Shown here in pieces: positions 39,441-48,116 of a stretch of DNA of 64,000 nt. Location: contig NZ_BLPG01000001.1 of the NCBI RefSeq assembly GCF_011764445.1, positions 1,178,001-1,242,000 on the forward strand. The letters are read 5' to 3'. The notes beneath the pieces were generated by a model, which ran no database searches, was not told the DNA's origin, and was given only the letters and a program-made list of their open reading frames with translations. Within the stretch, counting starts at the first letter, position 1. The number at the start of each line of letters is the position of its first letter. Both the position numbers and the translations under genes were made by a program. The stretch comes from Phytohabitans rumicis. Its GTDB lineage: Bacteria > Actinomycetota > Actinomycetes > Mycobacteriales > Micromonosporaceae.

Positions 39441-40445
39441 GACGGTCCAGGTGATCCAGCCCGCGCTGATGATGACACCGAGGCTGATGATTCGGTACAG
39501 CACGACGGTGGCGAAGGCGGTGTCGGTGTCGATGCCACCGGCGGCCAGGCCGAGGATGAGCGCGCTGTCGATGACGCCGAGGCCGCCCGGGACGATGGTG
39601 ATGCTGGCGGCGGCGTAGCCGGCGCAGAACGCCAACAGGAGTCGAGTGGTGCTGATGTCGGCGTTGCTGACGGCGTGCAGGCAAAGCCAGAGGCAGGCGG
39701 CGTCGAGGAGCCAGTTGAGCAGGGCGTAGGTGGTGGCACCGGCGGCGTGACCCGGCGGGAGGCGGGCGGCGCCGAGTTGTCTGGCGAAGCCGATGATTCG
39801 GTCCAGTCCGTCGGCGGCGGGTCGGTGCCGGAGCCGGTTGAGACGGGCCAGCACGGCGTGTACCGCTGATTCGACCGCTCGGGGATGGCGGGTGAGCCTG
39901 CGGATGCCGCCGGTGAGCAGCAGCGCGACCACTGCCAGACCGATGAGGGTGTGCCATGGGGGCGCGCCCTGGGTGGCGAGCGCGCTGGCCGTGGTGATGA
40001 CGGCCAGCGCGCCGGCAGAGAGGATGCCGGACAGGGCGATGCACCAGGACGCGACGGCGGGGGAAGCGCCGAAGCGGCGCATCTGCTGGTAGTTGAAACG
40101 GGTGGAGAACGCCGGGCCGCCGGGCAGAGTGACGCTGAGCGAGTGCGCGGCGTAGGCGAGCGCCGCATGCCGGTAGATCGAAACCCGGACGCCGGCTGAG
40201 CGCAGCAGTCGGCGTTGCATCCGGGCGTAGGCGGCCATCGCGGCGAGTTCGGCGATCAGCGCCGCGGCGAGCCAGCCGGGCCGCGGCGCGCGGAGCTGAT
40301 TGAGTGCCGTGGTCAACGAGGGCCAGGCATATATCAATTCGATGGCGAACAGGGTCAACAGCAGCGATGCGGCGAGCGGGCGTATCCAGCGGCGGTGGCC
40401 GTGTTTCGAATGGGTTGCCGCATCGGTGGTAGCGCTAGGTTTCAC
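39429..40445 (-). CDS. YbhN/LPG-synthase-TM-like membrane protein
   Basis: 338 residues with about eight hydrophobic segments. Motifs fit the lysylphosphatidylglycerol synthase TM / YbhN (UPF0104) family: LAYAAHSLSVTLPGGPAFST, and IVPGGLGVIDSALILGLAAG near the C-terminus. Members without the soluble synthase domain are thought to flip or transport lipids or polyprenyl glycolipids; the substrate here is unknown. Its 3' end overlaps the degraded hydrolase fragment, so it is not part of that operon. Confidence 0.85.
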   Translation of the reverse strand: MKPSATTDAATHSKHGHRRWIRPLAASLLLTLFAIELIYAWPSLTTALNQLRAPRPGWLAAALIAELAAMAAYARMQRRLLRSAGVRVSIYRHAALAYAAHSLSVTLPGGPAFSTRFNYQQMRRFGASPAVASWCIALSGILSAGALAVITTASALATQGAPPWHTLIGLAVVALLLTGGIRRLTRHPRAVESAVHAVLARLNRLRHRPAADGLDRIIGFARQLGAARLPPGHAAGATTYALLNWLLDAACLWLCLHAVSNADISTTRLLLAFCAGYAAASITIVPGGLGVIDSALILGLAAGGIDTDTAFATVVLYRIISLGVIISAGWITWTVIRR

Positions 40446-40544
40446 GGGTATGGTTTTCGTTCTGGTCGACGGGTTCGGGCAGGTCGGGGCTCCCGACGGC
40501 CGGTCGGGCAGACCGGCCGTCGGTATTGCCGGCGAAAGCTGTTC

Positions 40545-41408
40545 TCAGGCCTGCGGGTTCGCGCCCGCTTGGTCGAGGTTGCCGTGTGCCTCGGTCGAGA
40601 GGTCCTGCCCGTCGGCCCAGGTCTTGAGCCGGTCGGCGTAGACCTGCTCGATCATCTGGTGGAAGCCCTGTCCGAAGAGCACCCGCAGTGGCGGCTCGTC
40701 CGAGTCGACAATCTTGAGCAGTGTCTGGGCCGCGGCGACCGGGTCACCGGCGGGCTTGCTGCCCGTCATCTGGCCGAGGCGCTGGCGCAGACCGTCGTAT
40801 GCGGGGTTGAGCTGGGCCATGTGGCCGTTGTCGAGCGGGTTCGGGTTCTTGCCCTTTCTGGTGGCGAAGCCGGCGGGTTCGATCAGGGTCACCTTGATGC
40901 CGAAGTCGGCGACCTCGCGGGCGAGGGTTTCATTCAACGCTTCCGCGCTCCACTTGGAGATGTGGTACGCGCCGCCGAGTGGCATCGCGATCAGGCCGGC
41001 GACCGAGGACAGCTGGACGAAGTGCCCTGAGCCCTGCTCGCGCAGGTAGGGCAGCGCCGCCTGAATCACCCACACGGCGCCGAACACGTTGGTCTCGAAC
41101 TGGTCGCGCAGCTCCCGCTCGGACAGCTCCTCGATCGCGCCGACCTGGGCGTAGCCGGCGTTGTTGACGATGACGTCGAGGCGGCCGAAGTGTTCCCTGG
41201 CCCGCTGCACGCTGTCGAAGACGGCGGCCTTGTCGGTCACGTCCATCTCGAGCGGAAGGACCGCGTCGCCGTATCCGGCGACCAGGTCGTCGAAGCTTGC
41301 CGTGCTGCGGGCGGTCGCGGCCACTTTGTCGCCGCGGGACAGGGCGGCCTCGACGAAGTTGCGGCCCAGGCCGCGCGACGAACCGGTGATGAACCAGACC
41401 TTGCCCAT
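40545..41408 (-). CDS. Short-chain dehydrogenase/reductase
   Basis: 287 residues from ATG 41408. Classical SDR: FITGSSRGLGRNFVEAALSR (TGxxxGxG), EMDVTD, NNAGYAQVG (NNAG), Ser in VQLSSVAGLIAM and YHISK (YxxxK) catalytic pair. The C-terminal half is longer than in minimal SDRs and resembles oxidoreductases annotated as ketoreductases. Near a second SDR and a LysR gene. Substrate unknown. Confidence 0.92.
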   Translation of the reverse strand: MGKVWFITGSSRGLGRNFVEAALSRGDKVAATARSTASFDDLVAGYGDAVLPLEMDVTDKAAVFDSVQRAREHFGRLDVIVNNAGYAQVGAIEELSERELRDQFETNVFGAVWVIQAALPYLREQGSGHFVQLSSVAGLIAMPLGGAYHISKWSAEALNETLAREVADFGIKVTLIEPAGFATRKGKNPNPLDNGHMAQLNPAYDGLRQRLGQMTGSKPAGDPVAAAQTLLKIVDSDEPPLRVLFGQGFHQMIEQVYADRLKTWADGQDLSTEAHGNLDQAGANPQA

Positions 41409-41507
41409 GATGTAGCTCCGTTCGTTGGTGGTTGGTTGTTTGGACACGAGATGGCGGCGATCGGACCGCTGTGACAGTGCGCCCGCGTGAGCTGTGCCAG
41501 GCGCCGG

Positions 41508-42250
41508 TCACCAGGCAACGGGTCCTAGGCGGTCGACGAAGACGCCGGTCGGCCCGTCGGGGCCGAGGATCGCGAGCCCGATGATCGAGTCGGTGCCCTC
41601 GGTGACGGTCAGTTGGCCGGTGTGGTGGTTCATGTCGGTGGCGGCGAACTTGCGGTTGGCGACCTCTCCGGGGTGGCGATGTTGAACTTGATCTCTGGGA
41701 GCGCCTGGGCGTACCGGATGGTGATCATGTTCAGTGCCGCTTTCGACGAGCTGTAGGCCAGCTCGTGCATCTTCGAGACCGGCTGCTGCGGATCGGTCAC
41801 AACCGCGAACGAGCCGCCACCGCTGGAGACCATCACGACCCGCGGGTGCCGCGCCGCCCGCAGCAGGGGAAGGAACGCATGCGTGACTCTGATCGGCCCG
41901 TACACGTTGGTGTCGTAGACGGCATGCACCTCCTCGGCAGTCGCGTCCGCGGGCGCGACGATGTTTCCCGGCGCGCCGGCATTGTTGATCAGTACGTCCA
42001 GCCGGTCGGTGTGCTCCCGAACGAGGCGTACGGCGCCGGCCACCGACTCGTCCGAGGTCACGTCCAGCGGCACCAGGACCACGTCCGCGCCACCGGCTGC
42101 CAGCTTGTCGGCTGCCGCCCGTCCTCGACCCTCGTCGCGCGAGCCGAGGAAGACCGTCCAGCCCTGCTTGCCGAGCCGACGGGCCGCCTCGAAGCCAAGT
42201 CCCTTGTTGGCTCCGGTGATCACCACCGAGGTCTGTTCCGAGTCGGTCAT
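41508..42250 (-). CDS. Short-chain dehydrogenase (one apparent frameshift)
   Basis: About 247 residues once bridged. N-terminus: VVITGANKGLGFEAARRLGK, then PLDVTSDESV, NNAGAPGN, Ser in VMVSSGGGSF and YSSSK. The frame breaks in the G4 run 41670-41673; adding one base restores NIATPG and the family C-terminus (FAATDMNHHTGQLTV, DGPTGVFVDRLGPVAW). Divergent from the LysR-type gene (110 bp), its likely regulator. The lesion is in a homopolymer, so the gene is probably intact in the organism. Confidence 0.88.
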
Positions 42251-42360
42251 GTCCTTGAGTTCCCTTCGTCTGTGGTGCCCGCACAGCGTCCGTCGCGGTC
42301 GGGCTGTGGATCAACGGCGACCTCGGCAACGACTCTTTAGCCGCAGTTGATAATGGAAGC

Positions 42361-43257
42361 GTGGAGTTGCGCGACATCGAGATCTTCCTGACCCTCGCCG
42401 AGGAACTGCACTTCGGCAGGACCGCCGATCGGCTGCGGCTGACCACCGCTCGGGTCAGTCAGTCCATTCGCAAGCAGGAACGGCTCATCGGCGCGCCGCT
42501 GTTCGACCGCACCACGCGCGCGGTTCGCCTGACGCCACTCGGCGAGCAGTTCCGCACCGACCTCAAGGCCGCATACGGCCAACTCCGGGCCGCGATCGAG
42601 GTCGCGACCACGACCGCTCGCGGCGCCACCACCCTCACCTTGGGCGTCTTCGGGTCCCAAACCTACGAACTGGTCCGGGTCATCGACCGGTTCCGCGCCC
42701 GCAACCCGCGCTGCGACCTGCTGTTCCGTGAGGTGCACTTCAGCGACCCGTTCGGAGCGCTGCGAGCCGGTCAGGTTGACCTGCAAACCTGCTGGCTGCC
42801 GGTACGGGAACCGGACCTCACCGTCGGACCAACGGTGATTACCGACCCACTCCTGTTGATGGTCGCCAGCACCCACCCACTCGCCACCCGGGCGTCGGTG
42901 CTCCTGGAAGACCTCGGAGACTGCGTCCTGCCCCAGATCGCCGGCTCGGTGCCCGCCTACTGGGAAGCCGCGGTACTCCCGTCCCACACACCGAGCGGGC
43001 GTCCGATACCGCGCGGCCCGCAGGTCGCCACCTTTCAAGAGATTCAGGCGGTCGTCGTCGCCGACCAAGCCGTCTGTGTCGTGTTCGCCGAGGCGAGCCG
43101 CTACTACCAGCGACCCGGCATCGTCTACCTGCCCATCCGGGATGCGCCGCTGGGCCACTGGGCCCTCGTCTGGCGCACGGCAACCGAGTCGCCACTCGTG
43201 CGCGCCTTCGCCGACGCCGCACGCGATCTCGACGGCGCGGGCGCCACGTCAGCGTGA
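42361..43257 (+). CDS. LysR-family transcriptional regulator
   Basis: 298 residues from GTG 42361. N-terminal winged HTH: ELRDIEIFLTLAEELHFGRT, then RVSQSIRKQERLIGAPLFDR and RAVRLTPLGEQF. The rest is a LysR effector domain (LTLGVFGSQTYELVRVIDRF, LLMVASTHPLATRASVLLED). Probably regulates the divergent SDR in response to a small molecule. Intact, normal length. Confidence 0.93.
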   Translation: MELRDIEIFLTLAEELHFGRTADRLRLTTARVSQSIRKQERLIGAPLFDRTTRAVRLTPLGEQFRTDLKAAYGQLRAAIEVATTTARGATTLTLGVFGSQTYELVRVIDRFRARNPRCDLLFREVHFSDPFGALRAGQVDLQTCWLPVREPDLTVGPTVITDPLLLMVASTHPLATRASVLLEDLGDCVLPQIAGSVPAYWEAAVLPSHTPSGRPIPRGPQVATFQEIQAVVVADQAVCVVFAEASRYYQRPGIVYLPIRDAPLGHWALVWRTATESPLVRAFADAARDLDGAGATSA

Positions 43258-43264
43258 TCACTGG

Positions 43265-43435
43265 GTGGTCCGACGAGAGGCGTGGCAATGCGCGCGCGAC
43301 GAACGCCGACCGCGATGAGGTGCTGCGGCTGGCTCGCGGAGGCCGGCGACGCAGGGTGGTTCTTGTGCAGCGCGGTCGGGCTGGTGCCCTGGTAGCCGCT
43401 GTCGCCGATCATCCCTAGTCCGTCGGGGCGAGGGG
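43265..43435 (-). mobile_element. Possible transposase fragment (IS5/IS4-like)
   Basis: The minus frame reads LGMIGDSGYQGTSPTALHKN, resembling the DDE-transposase segment around the second acidic residue (GD-GYQG). It continues for about 30 residues without the final catalytic Glu region. Too short for a family assignment. Confidence 0.35.
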
Positions 43436-43687
43436 TCAGCAAAGATGACCTATCGGACTCGGCCGCCGCGTCCAATCAGGACACTCTCAGACCCGTCGCG
43501 GCACCCACCGACGTCACTCCGCATCACATCTGCGAGCGTCGACTTAGTTTTTGAATTGCCCTCCTGATCAGCGACACCGCGGGGCAGGTCACTGCATCCG
43601 GGCCCAGCTCATCGGCTATCCGTGCGCCAAGCTCCGCCGGGCAGATCTGCGAGGAGCGGTTCTTGGTTCACCGGGGTTTGCCCCTGA

Positions 43688-43754
43688 CGACATGCGCCAA
43701 GATGTCTGATTGTTCCGATATAACCCCGAGGGGAAGTCGGCGAACCAAGACCCG
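43688..43754. repeat. Diverged repeat, copy B
   Basis: Partner of 38807-38874; same order of AAGATGTC, TTGTT, CGAGGGGAA and CGGCGAACCA. It abuts the VOC remnant. Repeats of this kind can be old mobile-element or RNA-element relics. Confidence 0.5.
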
Positions 43755-43951
43755 GTCGCCGGATCCACCTCGACGTCATGCCTACGGACCGAACGCGTGA
43801 CGAGGAGGTCGAGCGGCTGAAGGAGCTCGGTGAGACCGAGTACAAGGATCACCGCAAGCCCGACCGGACGGGGTGGGTGACGATGGCGAACCCGGAGGGC
43901 AACGTGTTCTGCGTCGAGCGCAGCGCCGCCGAGCGCGCGCCTGGGGCCTGA
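43735..43951 (+). pseudogene. VOC/glyoxalase-fold C-terminal fragment
   Basis: A plus frame without start reads RRIHLDVMPTDRTRDEEVER, TGWVTMANPEGNVFCVER, the second half of a small actinobacterial VOC (glyoxalase/bleomycin-resistance) protein, including the metal-site Glu region EFC/VFC. The N-terminal module is missing. Confidence 0.75.
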
Positions 43952-44299
43952 GTCTGGATGCAGTGCGGCCCTTTTCCTGCACTCCATGTTGGTATCGCTG
44001 TACGGCCTTCGTCTCGATGGTGTGCGTTCGAATCCCAGGCGGTCCCGTACAAACATGGGACGCAGCGTGACCAGCGACGGCACGCGCTACTGGCCTGCCT
44101 GACCTTCGCCACCTGTATCGGCGGCCTCCTTTCGCGACGTCCCATCACCATGCAGGTGGCCAAGGGTTCGGGCCGATGCGGGCCGGGCTCTGCACGGCGC
44201 CCTGCACCTTGACCATTCCTCGTCGTATCGACGCGGGTCAGCCCTCTTTCATCTTCTCTACGCCCAGACGGTGGCCGGTGCCTTGTGGACGACGTTGAC

Positions 44300-44334
44300 A
44301 CGGTGGGCCGGGCGCTTTGTACCCGGCCCACCGT
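44300..44334. terminator. 13-bp hairpin upstream of the esterase gene
   Basis: ACGGTGGGCCGGG (44300-44312), 9-base loop, CCCGGCCCACCGT (44322-44334). It is a terminator-like hairpin with no obvious gene ending just before it; it may insulate the CE1-CBM2 gene from upstream transcription. Confidence 0.6.
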
Positions 44335-44426
44335 CGTTGCGGAGCCGACGAAAGCTAGGCCACTCTATTGACGGACGTCACGATTTTACCTAACGTTTTC
44401 AGCGATGTTCTTCGATGGAGGTGCTC

Positions 44427-45773
44427 ATGAATCGAATGAAGACCGCGATCGCGGCCGTCGCCAGCGGCGTGCTGGCCGCGGCCGCCGCGGTCGTCTTGTC
44501 CACACCGGCATCCGCCGCGTCGTTGGTGGAGGTGACGAGCTTCGGCGACAACCCGGGCGGGATGCGCATGCACATCTACGTCCCAGACTCCCGCCCGGCC
44601 AACCCGGCGATCGTGGTCGCGATGCACGGCTGCAGCGGCTCCGGACCAGGCTTCTACCAGCAGAGCGAGTTCGCCCGCCTCGCCGACCAGTACGGGTACA
44701 TCGTCATCTACCCCAGCGCCATGCAAGAGGCCGGCTTCGGCAGGTGCTTCGACACCTGGTCCGACGCGGCCAAACGCCACGGCGGAGGCAGCGACCCAGT
44801 CTCGATCGTCTCCATGGTCAACTACGCCAACCGTCAGTACGGCGGCGACCTGAACCGCGTCTACGCGACCGGCAGCTCCTCCGGCGGCATGATGACCCAA
44901 CACATGCTCGCCGTCTACCCGGAGGTGTTCAAAGCCGGCGCGTCCTTTATGGGCGTACCCTTCGGCTGCTTCGCCAACGCCGCCGACTACCCACCAAGCA
45001 CCAGCCAATGCACCACCGGCCAGGTGGATCGCACCCCGCAACAATGGGGTGACCTGGTCCGCGCCGCCTACCCCGCATACAGCGGAGTACGACCGCGGGC
45101 GCAACTGTGGCACGGCACCGCCGACAACCTCGTACCGTACTCGCGGCTGAACGAGTCGATCGAACAGTGGACCAACGTGTTCGGCCTCGGCCAGACACCA
45201 ACCGCCAGCGACACCCCGCAAACCAACTGGAACCGCCGCCGCTACGCCAACAGCTCCAGCACCGTGCAGGTCGAGGCGTACGCCATCCAGGGCGCCGGGC
45301 ACAGCCTGCCGGCAAGCGGCATGGCGCTCGCCGCCCTCCAGTTCTTCGGAATCACCTCGACGCCGCCCACGACACCCACGACGCCCCCACCCACCGCCAC
45401 GACACCCACCACACCACCCACCAGCACGCCGCCCACCACCTCTCCCCCGCCCGCCGGCACGGGGTGCCGGGTCGCCTACACCGCCAACAGCTGGAACACC
45501 GGCTTCACCGCCACCGTCGCCATCACCAACAACGGCAGCTCGGCAATCAACGGCTGGACCCTCCAGTGGACGTGGTCGGGCAACCAGCAGGTGACCAATG
45601 CCTGGAGCGCCACCGTCGCGCAGTCCGGCAACCAGGTGACCGCCCGAAACGCCGCCTGGAACGGCACGATCGCCGCTGGCGGCAGCGTCAGCTTCGGCTT
45701 CCAGGCCACCTACAGCGGCGCCAACAACGCGCCGACCCAGTTCACCCTCAACGGCACGGCTTGCGCCAGCTGA
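44427..45773 (+). CDS. Secreted CE1/PHB-depolymerase-family esterase with CBM2
   Basis: 448 residues from ATG 44427; GGAGGTG lies 4 bases upstream. A signal peptide (TAIAAVASGVLAAAAAVVLS, then TPASAA) precedes an esterase of the PHB depolymerase / acetylxylan-feruloyl esterase type: oxyanion AMHGCSGSGPGF, nucleophile GSSSGG, Asp in WHGTADNLVPY, His in QGAGHSLP. A Thr/Pro linker (about 315-350) leads to a family 2 carbohydrate-binding module (CRVAYTANSWNTGFTATVAI, GWTLQWTWSGNQQVTNAWSA) with the usual Cys at both ends. The CBM suggests action on plant cell-wall acetyl or feruloyl esters. Intact. Confidence 0.92.
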   Translation: MNRMKTAIAAVASGVLAAAAAVVLSTPASAASLVEVTSFGDNPGGMRMHIYVPDSRPANPAIVVAMHGCSGSGPGFYQQSEFARLADQYGYIVIYPSAMQEAGFGRCFDTWSDAAKRHGGGSDPVSIVSMVNYANRQYGGDLNRVYATGSSSGGMMTQHMLAVYPEVFKAGASFMGVPFGCFANAADYPPSTSQCTTGQVDRTPQQWGDLVRAAYPAYSGVRPRAQLWHGTADNLVPYSRLNESIEQWTNVFGLGQTPTASDTPQTNWNRRRYANSSSTVQVEAYAIQGAGHSLPASGMALAALQFFGITSTPPTTPTTPPPTATTPTTPPTSTPPTTSPPPAGTGCRVAYTANSWNTGFTATVAITNNGSSAINGWTLQWTWSGNQQVTNAWSATVAQSGNQVTARNAAWNGTIAAGGSVSFGFQATYSGANNAPTQFTLNGTACAS

Positions 45774-45783
45774 GCAGTGCCCC

Positions 45784-45822
45784 GCCGGGGTGGGTGGCAG
45801 CTGCCCGCCCACCCACCCCGGC
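45784..45822. terminator. Bidirectional hairpin between convergent genes
   Basis: GCCGGGGTGGGTGG (45784-45797) pairs with CCACCCACCCCGGC (45809-45822): 14-bp stem, 11-base loop. It lies between the CE1-CBM2 stop and the PaaX-type stop at 45825, serving both. Confidence 0.78.
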
Positions 45823-45824
45823 CC

Positions 45825-46652
45825 TTACCGTGGGATCTCGACGGCGTCGACCACCTCGTCGAGAATCGTTTCGGCGCGCATGCTGAGCTGGTTGTGGCGG
45901 CGCCGGAAGGCCTTCTCAGCGGCGACCGCGGGCCAGTCGGGTGGCAGGTGTCGCAGCGGTATCCGGGGATCGTCGCGCAGGACCAGCAGCCACTCGCTGA
46001 CCAGCCAGAGCAGCCGTGCCAGGTCGTCGGGGGCGGCCGGCAGCGGGCGCGGGGTGCCCCAGCGGTGCAGGAACTGCTGGTAGCGTCCGGCGATCGCGGA
46101 CAGGTCGTAGGCGTCACGAACCATCTGTCCGACAGCTGCCGGGTCCGCCGGCTCGGCGTAGAAGACCTGGACATCGTCGTGCAACTGCCCGTTCGGCAAT
46201 GGGGCGGCGATGTCGACCCGGCCCGGCGCGATCCACATCCCGCTGCGCAGCAGGCCGAAGCCGGCCCAGCGCAGCCGCGATCGGAGCAGATGGCGCTCGT
46301 CGCGGCGGGACTCAGGCAGCGAGAACCCGAGCAGGGTCCAGCGTCCGTCCGCGTCCCGGTTGACCGCTCCGGCACGCCACAGTCGGTGCTCGCCTTCCGC
46401 CAGGACCGCTTCGGCCCGCGGCGTCAGCCCGAAGTACATCTTCCGGCCGCGGGGGTGGCGGGCCAGCAGACCGTGGTTCACCATCCGGGTCAATGTGGAC
46501 CGGGTCGCCTGTTCCGAGATGCCGAGTCGCTCCATCACGGCGATGTAGCTGCCGGAAAAAACGGCGATGTCGCGACCGAGCACCGCCTTGCCGAGGAAGG
46601 TCAGCAGGAGGGTCTGCGGTCGCACGCCAGTTGGTGGACCGGGCGCTGCCAC
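45825..46652 (-). CDS. PaaX-family transcriptional regulator
   Basis: 275 residues. Family features: N-terminal winged helix (TLLLTFLGKAVLGRDIAVFS, SEQATRSTLTRMVNHGLLAR, GRKMYFGLTPRAEAVL), central PaaX domain (WTLLGFSLPESRRDERHLLR, RLRWAGFGLLRSGMWIAP) and a helical C-terminus. PaaX regulators respond to CoA thioesters, classically phenylacetyl-CoA. It follows two esterase genes on the same strand (44 bp after the second) and probably regulates that unit. Intact. Confidence 0.9.
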   Translation of the reverse strand: MAAPGPPTGVRPQTLLLTFLGKAVLGRDIAVFSGSYIAVMERLGISEQATRSTLTRMVNHGLLARHPRGRKMYFGLTPRAEAVLAEGEHRLWRAGAVNRDADGRWTLLGFSLPESRRDERHLLRSRLRWAGFGLLRSGMWIAPGRVDIAAPLPNGQLHDDVQVFYAEPADPAAVGQMVRDAYDLSAIAGRYQQFLHRWGTPRPLPAAPDDLARLLWLVSEWLLVLRDDPRIPLRHLPPDWPAVAAEKAFRRRHNQLSMRAETILDEVVDAVEIPR

Positions 46653-46696
46653 CGGCCCAGGATAGGGTATCGATGTTGGGCGCTATGTTTTTGACC

Positions 46697-48103
46697 TCAT
46701 GGCGGCCAGAAGGCACATTGGTGTTCGGCGACGAACTGTGCGTCGGACATAGGACGGCTTTCCCCGCCGGCCCGTAGCGACATGGACTCTCCGGGATGGT
46801 CGTACCGCGGCCACCACGCCAGCCCGCGGGCGTTTGGCGTGCCGTACCGGGCGAACGCGGCCCAGTAGCGCTTCATGTCCGTGGCCAGTTGTCGTTCCGC
46901 GGCGTCGAAGGTGGGAGCGATGGGAACGCCGTTGTCGAAGCTGGGGAACAGGTACGCGAGCTCCGCGGCATGTCCGGCCCCCCACATATAACCGGGAATC
47001 GGGGTCAGCCCGGGACCGGTCCGGTGCGCGAACTCGTACGCCCAGGTGGGCTGCCGGGTGGCGTCGATGAACCCTTGGGCGAAGGTGCGGCCCTCGTCGC
47101 GATTGGCACCGATGACGATCGGAACGCGGGCGAACTGCCCGGAGGCGACCGCCTCGGCCGGATCGGCCGGCAGGGTGGGTGTTTCCCGGACGAAGCCGAA
47201 CCGGCCAGCCGGTGTGTCGATGAGCCGGGCGACCTCCGTCCGCCGCAGGCAGTCGACCGCGGTCGCCGCGGCGCCGCAGCCGACCGCCGGCGCGAAGGAG
47301 GTGCCGGCCGTCTCAGCCTCCTGCTGGGTGCGGCTGATACACGATCCGCTCTGGATCATCGCTTTGCTGAGCAGGCCGCGTGATCCCGGGGCGACCAGGT
47401 GCGCGCACACCGACCAGCCGCCCGCGGACTCGCCGCCGACCGTAACCCGCCGGGGGTCCCCGCCGAACGCGGCGATGTTCCGCGTGATCCAACCAAGGGC
47501 GGCCTGTTGGTCCATCAACCCGTAGTTGCCCGACTCGCCGGCCTCGGCGGTCAGACCGGCGTGTCCAAGGAACCCCAGCACGCCGAGGCGGTAGTTGAAG
47601 GACACACCGACGACGCCGGTACGCCGAACGATCGCGGCCATGTCGGCCTGGTTGGCACTGCCGTTGACCAACCCGCCGCCGTGGATGAACACGTAGACAG
47701 GCCGACGGTCGCTGGGCTTGAGGCCGGTGGGACGTTGCACGTTGACGAACAGGCAGTCCTCGGCCTCCGTCCGCGGCCCGTTCGAGCTGGCCGCGGCTGC
47801 GCACCGGTCACCGTACGCGGTCGCCTCGGCCACACCACCCCAGGGTGCGGCCGGATGAGGGGGACGCCAGCGCAGGACGCCGACGGGCGCGGCGGCGTAC
47901 CGGATGCCGAGGAAGCTGTCGACGCCGTCGGCCCGCACACCCCTGACGTCGCCCTTGTCGGTGCGCACCACGAGGCCGCTCTTGTGATCGCCACGGTTGG
48001 CCGCGGCGGCGGCGGCGCCGCCCGAGGCCGCCGTTGCGGCCCCGGGCGGGGTACCGAGCACGCCGGCCAGCACCGCGCCGGCCAGGCACACGAATGGACG
48101 CAT
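46697..48103 (-). CDS. Secreted type-B carboxylesterase
   Basis: 468 residues with a signal peptide (CLAGAVLAGVLGTPPGAATA). Type B motifs: SFLGIRYAAAPVGVLRWRPP, EDCLFVNVQRP, oxyanion FIHGGGLVNG, nucleophile GGESAGGWSV, GANRDEG as the acid region, His in GAGHAAELAYLF. Cys pairs match the family disulfides. Middle gene of an apparent operon (14 bp after the hydrolase, 44 bp before the PaaX-type gene). Substrate unknown; aromatic esters would fit a PaaX-type partner (inference). Confidence 0.92.
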   Translation of the reverse strand: MRPFVCLAGAVLAGVLGTPPGAATAASGGAAAAAANRGDHKSGLVVRTDKGDVRGVRADGVDSFLGIRYAAAPVGVLRWRPPHPAAPWGGVAEATAYGDRCAAAASSNGPRTEAEDCLFVNVQRPTGLKPSDRRPVYVFIHGGGLVNGSANQADMAAIVRRTGVVGVSFNYRLGVLGFLGHAGLTAEAGESGNYGLMDQQAALGWITRNIAAFGGDPRRVTVGGESAGGWSVCAHLVAPGSRGLLSKAMIQSGSCISRTQQEAETAGTSFAPAVGCGAAATAVDCLRRTEVARLIDTPAGRFGFVRETPTLPADPAEAVASGQFARVPIVIGANRDEGRTFAQGFIDATRQPTWAYEFAHRTGPGLTPIPGYMWGAGHAAELAYLFPSFDNGVPIAPTFDAAERQLATDMKRYWAAFARYGTPNARGLAWWPRYDHPGESMSLRAGGESRPMSDAQFVAEHQCAFWPP

Positions 48104-48116
48104 GGCGGCTCCTGGC

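Larger units (their letters stand above)
43436..44299. other. Remnant-rich stretch without intact genes
   Basis: Apart from copy B of the diverged repeat (43688-43754) and the VOC fragment (43735-43951), nothing recognisable was found. A TTCGAATCCC at about 44028 resembles a tRNA T-loop but has no pairing stem. Confidence 0.4.

Noticed and set aside
38807-43754. Riboswitch identity for the shared ~68-bp repeat
   Set aside because: GGGGAA and CGGCGAACCA recall parts of known riboswitch cores, but no full fold or downstream intact gene fits.
44010-44060. tRNA or tRNA-derived attachment site (TTCGAATCCC)
   Set aside because: The flanking bases do not pair as a T-stem and no acceptor or anticodon stems were found.
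44387-44402. Fourth copy of the LacI-type operator upstream of the CE1-CBM2 gene (CCTAACGTTTTCAGC)
   Set aside because: Spacer and half-sites deviate too much from GCTAAA-N4-TTTAGC.
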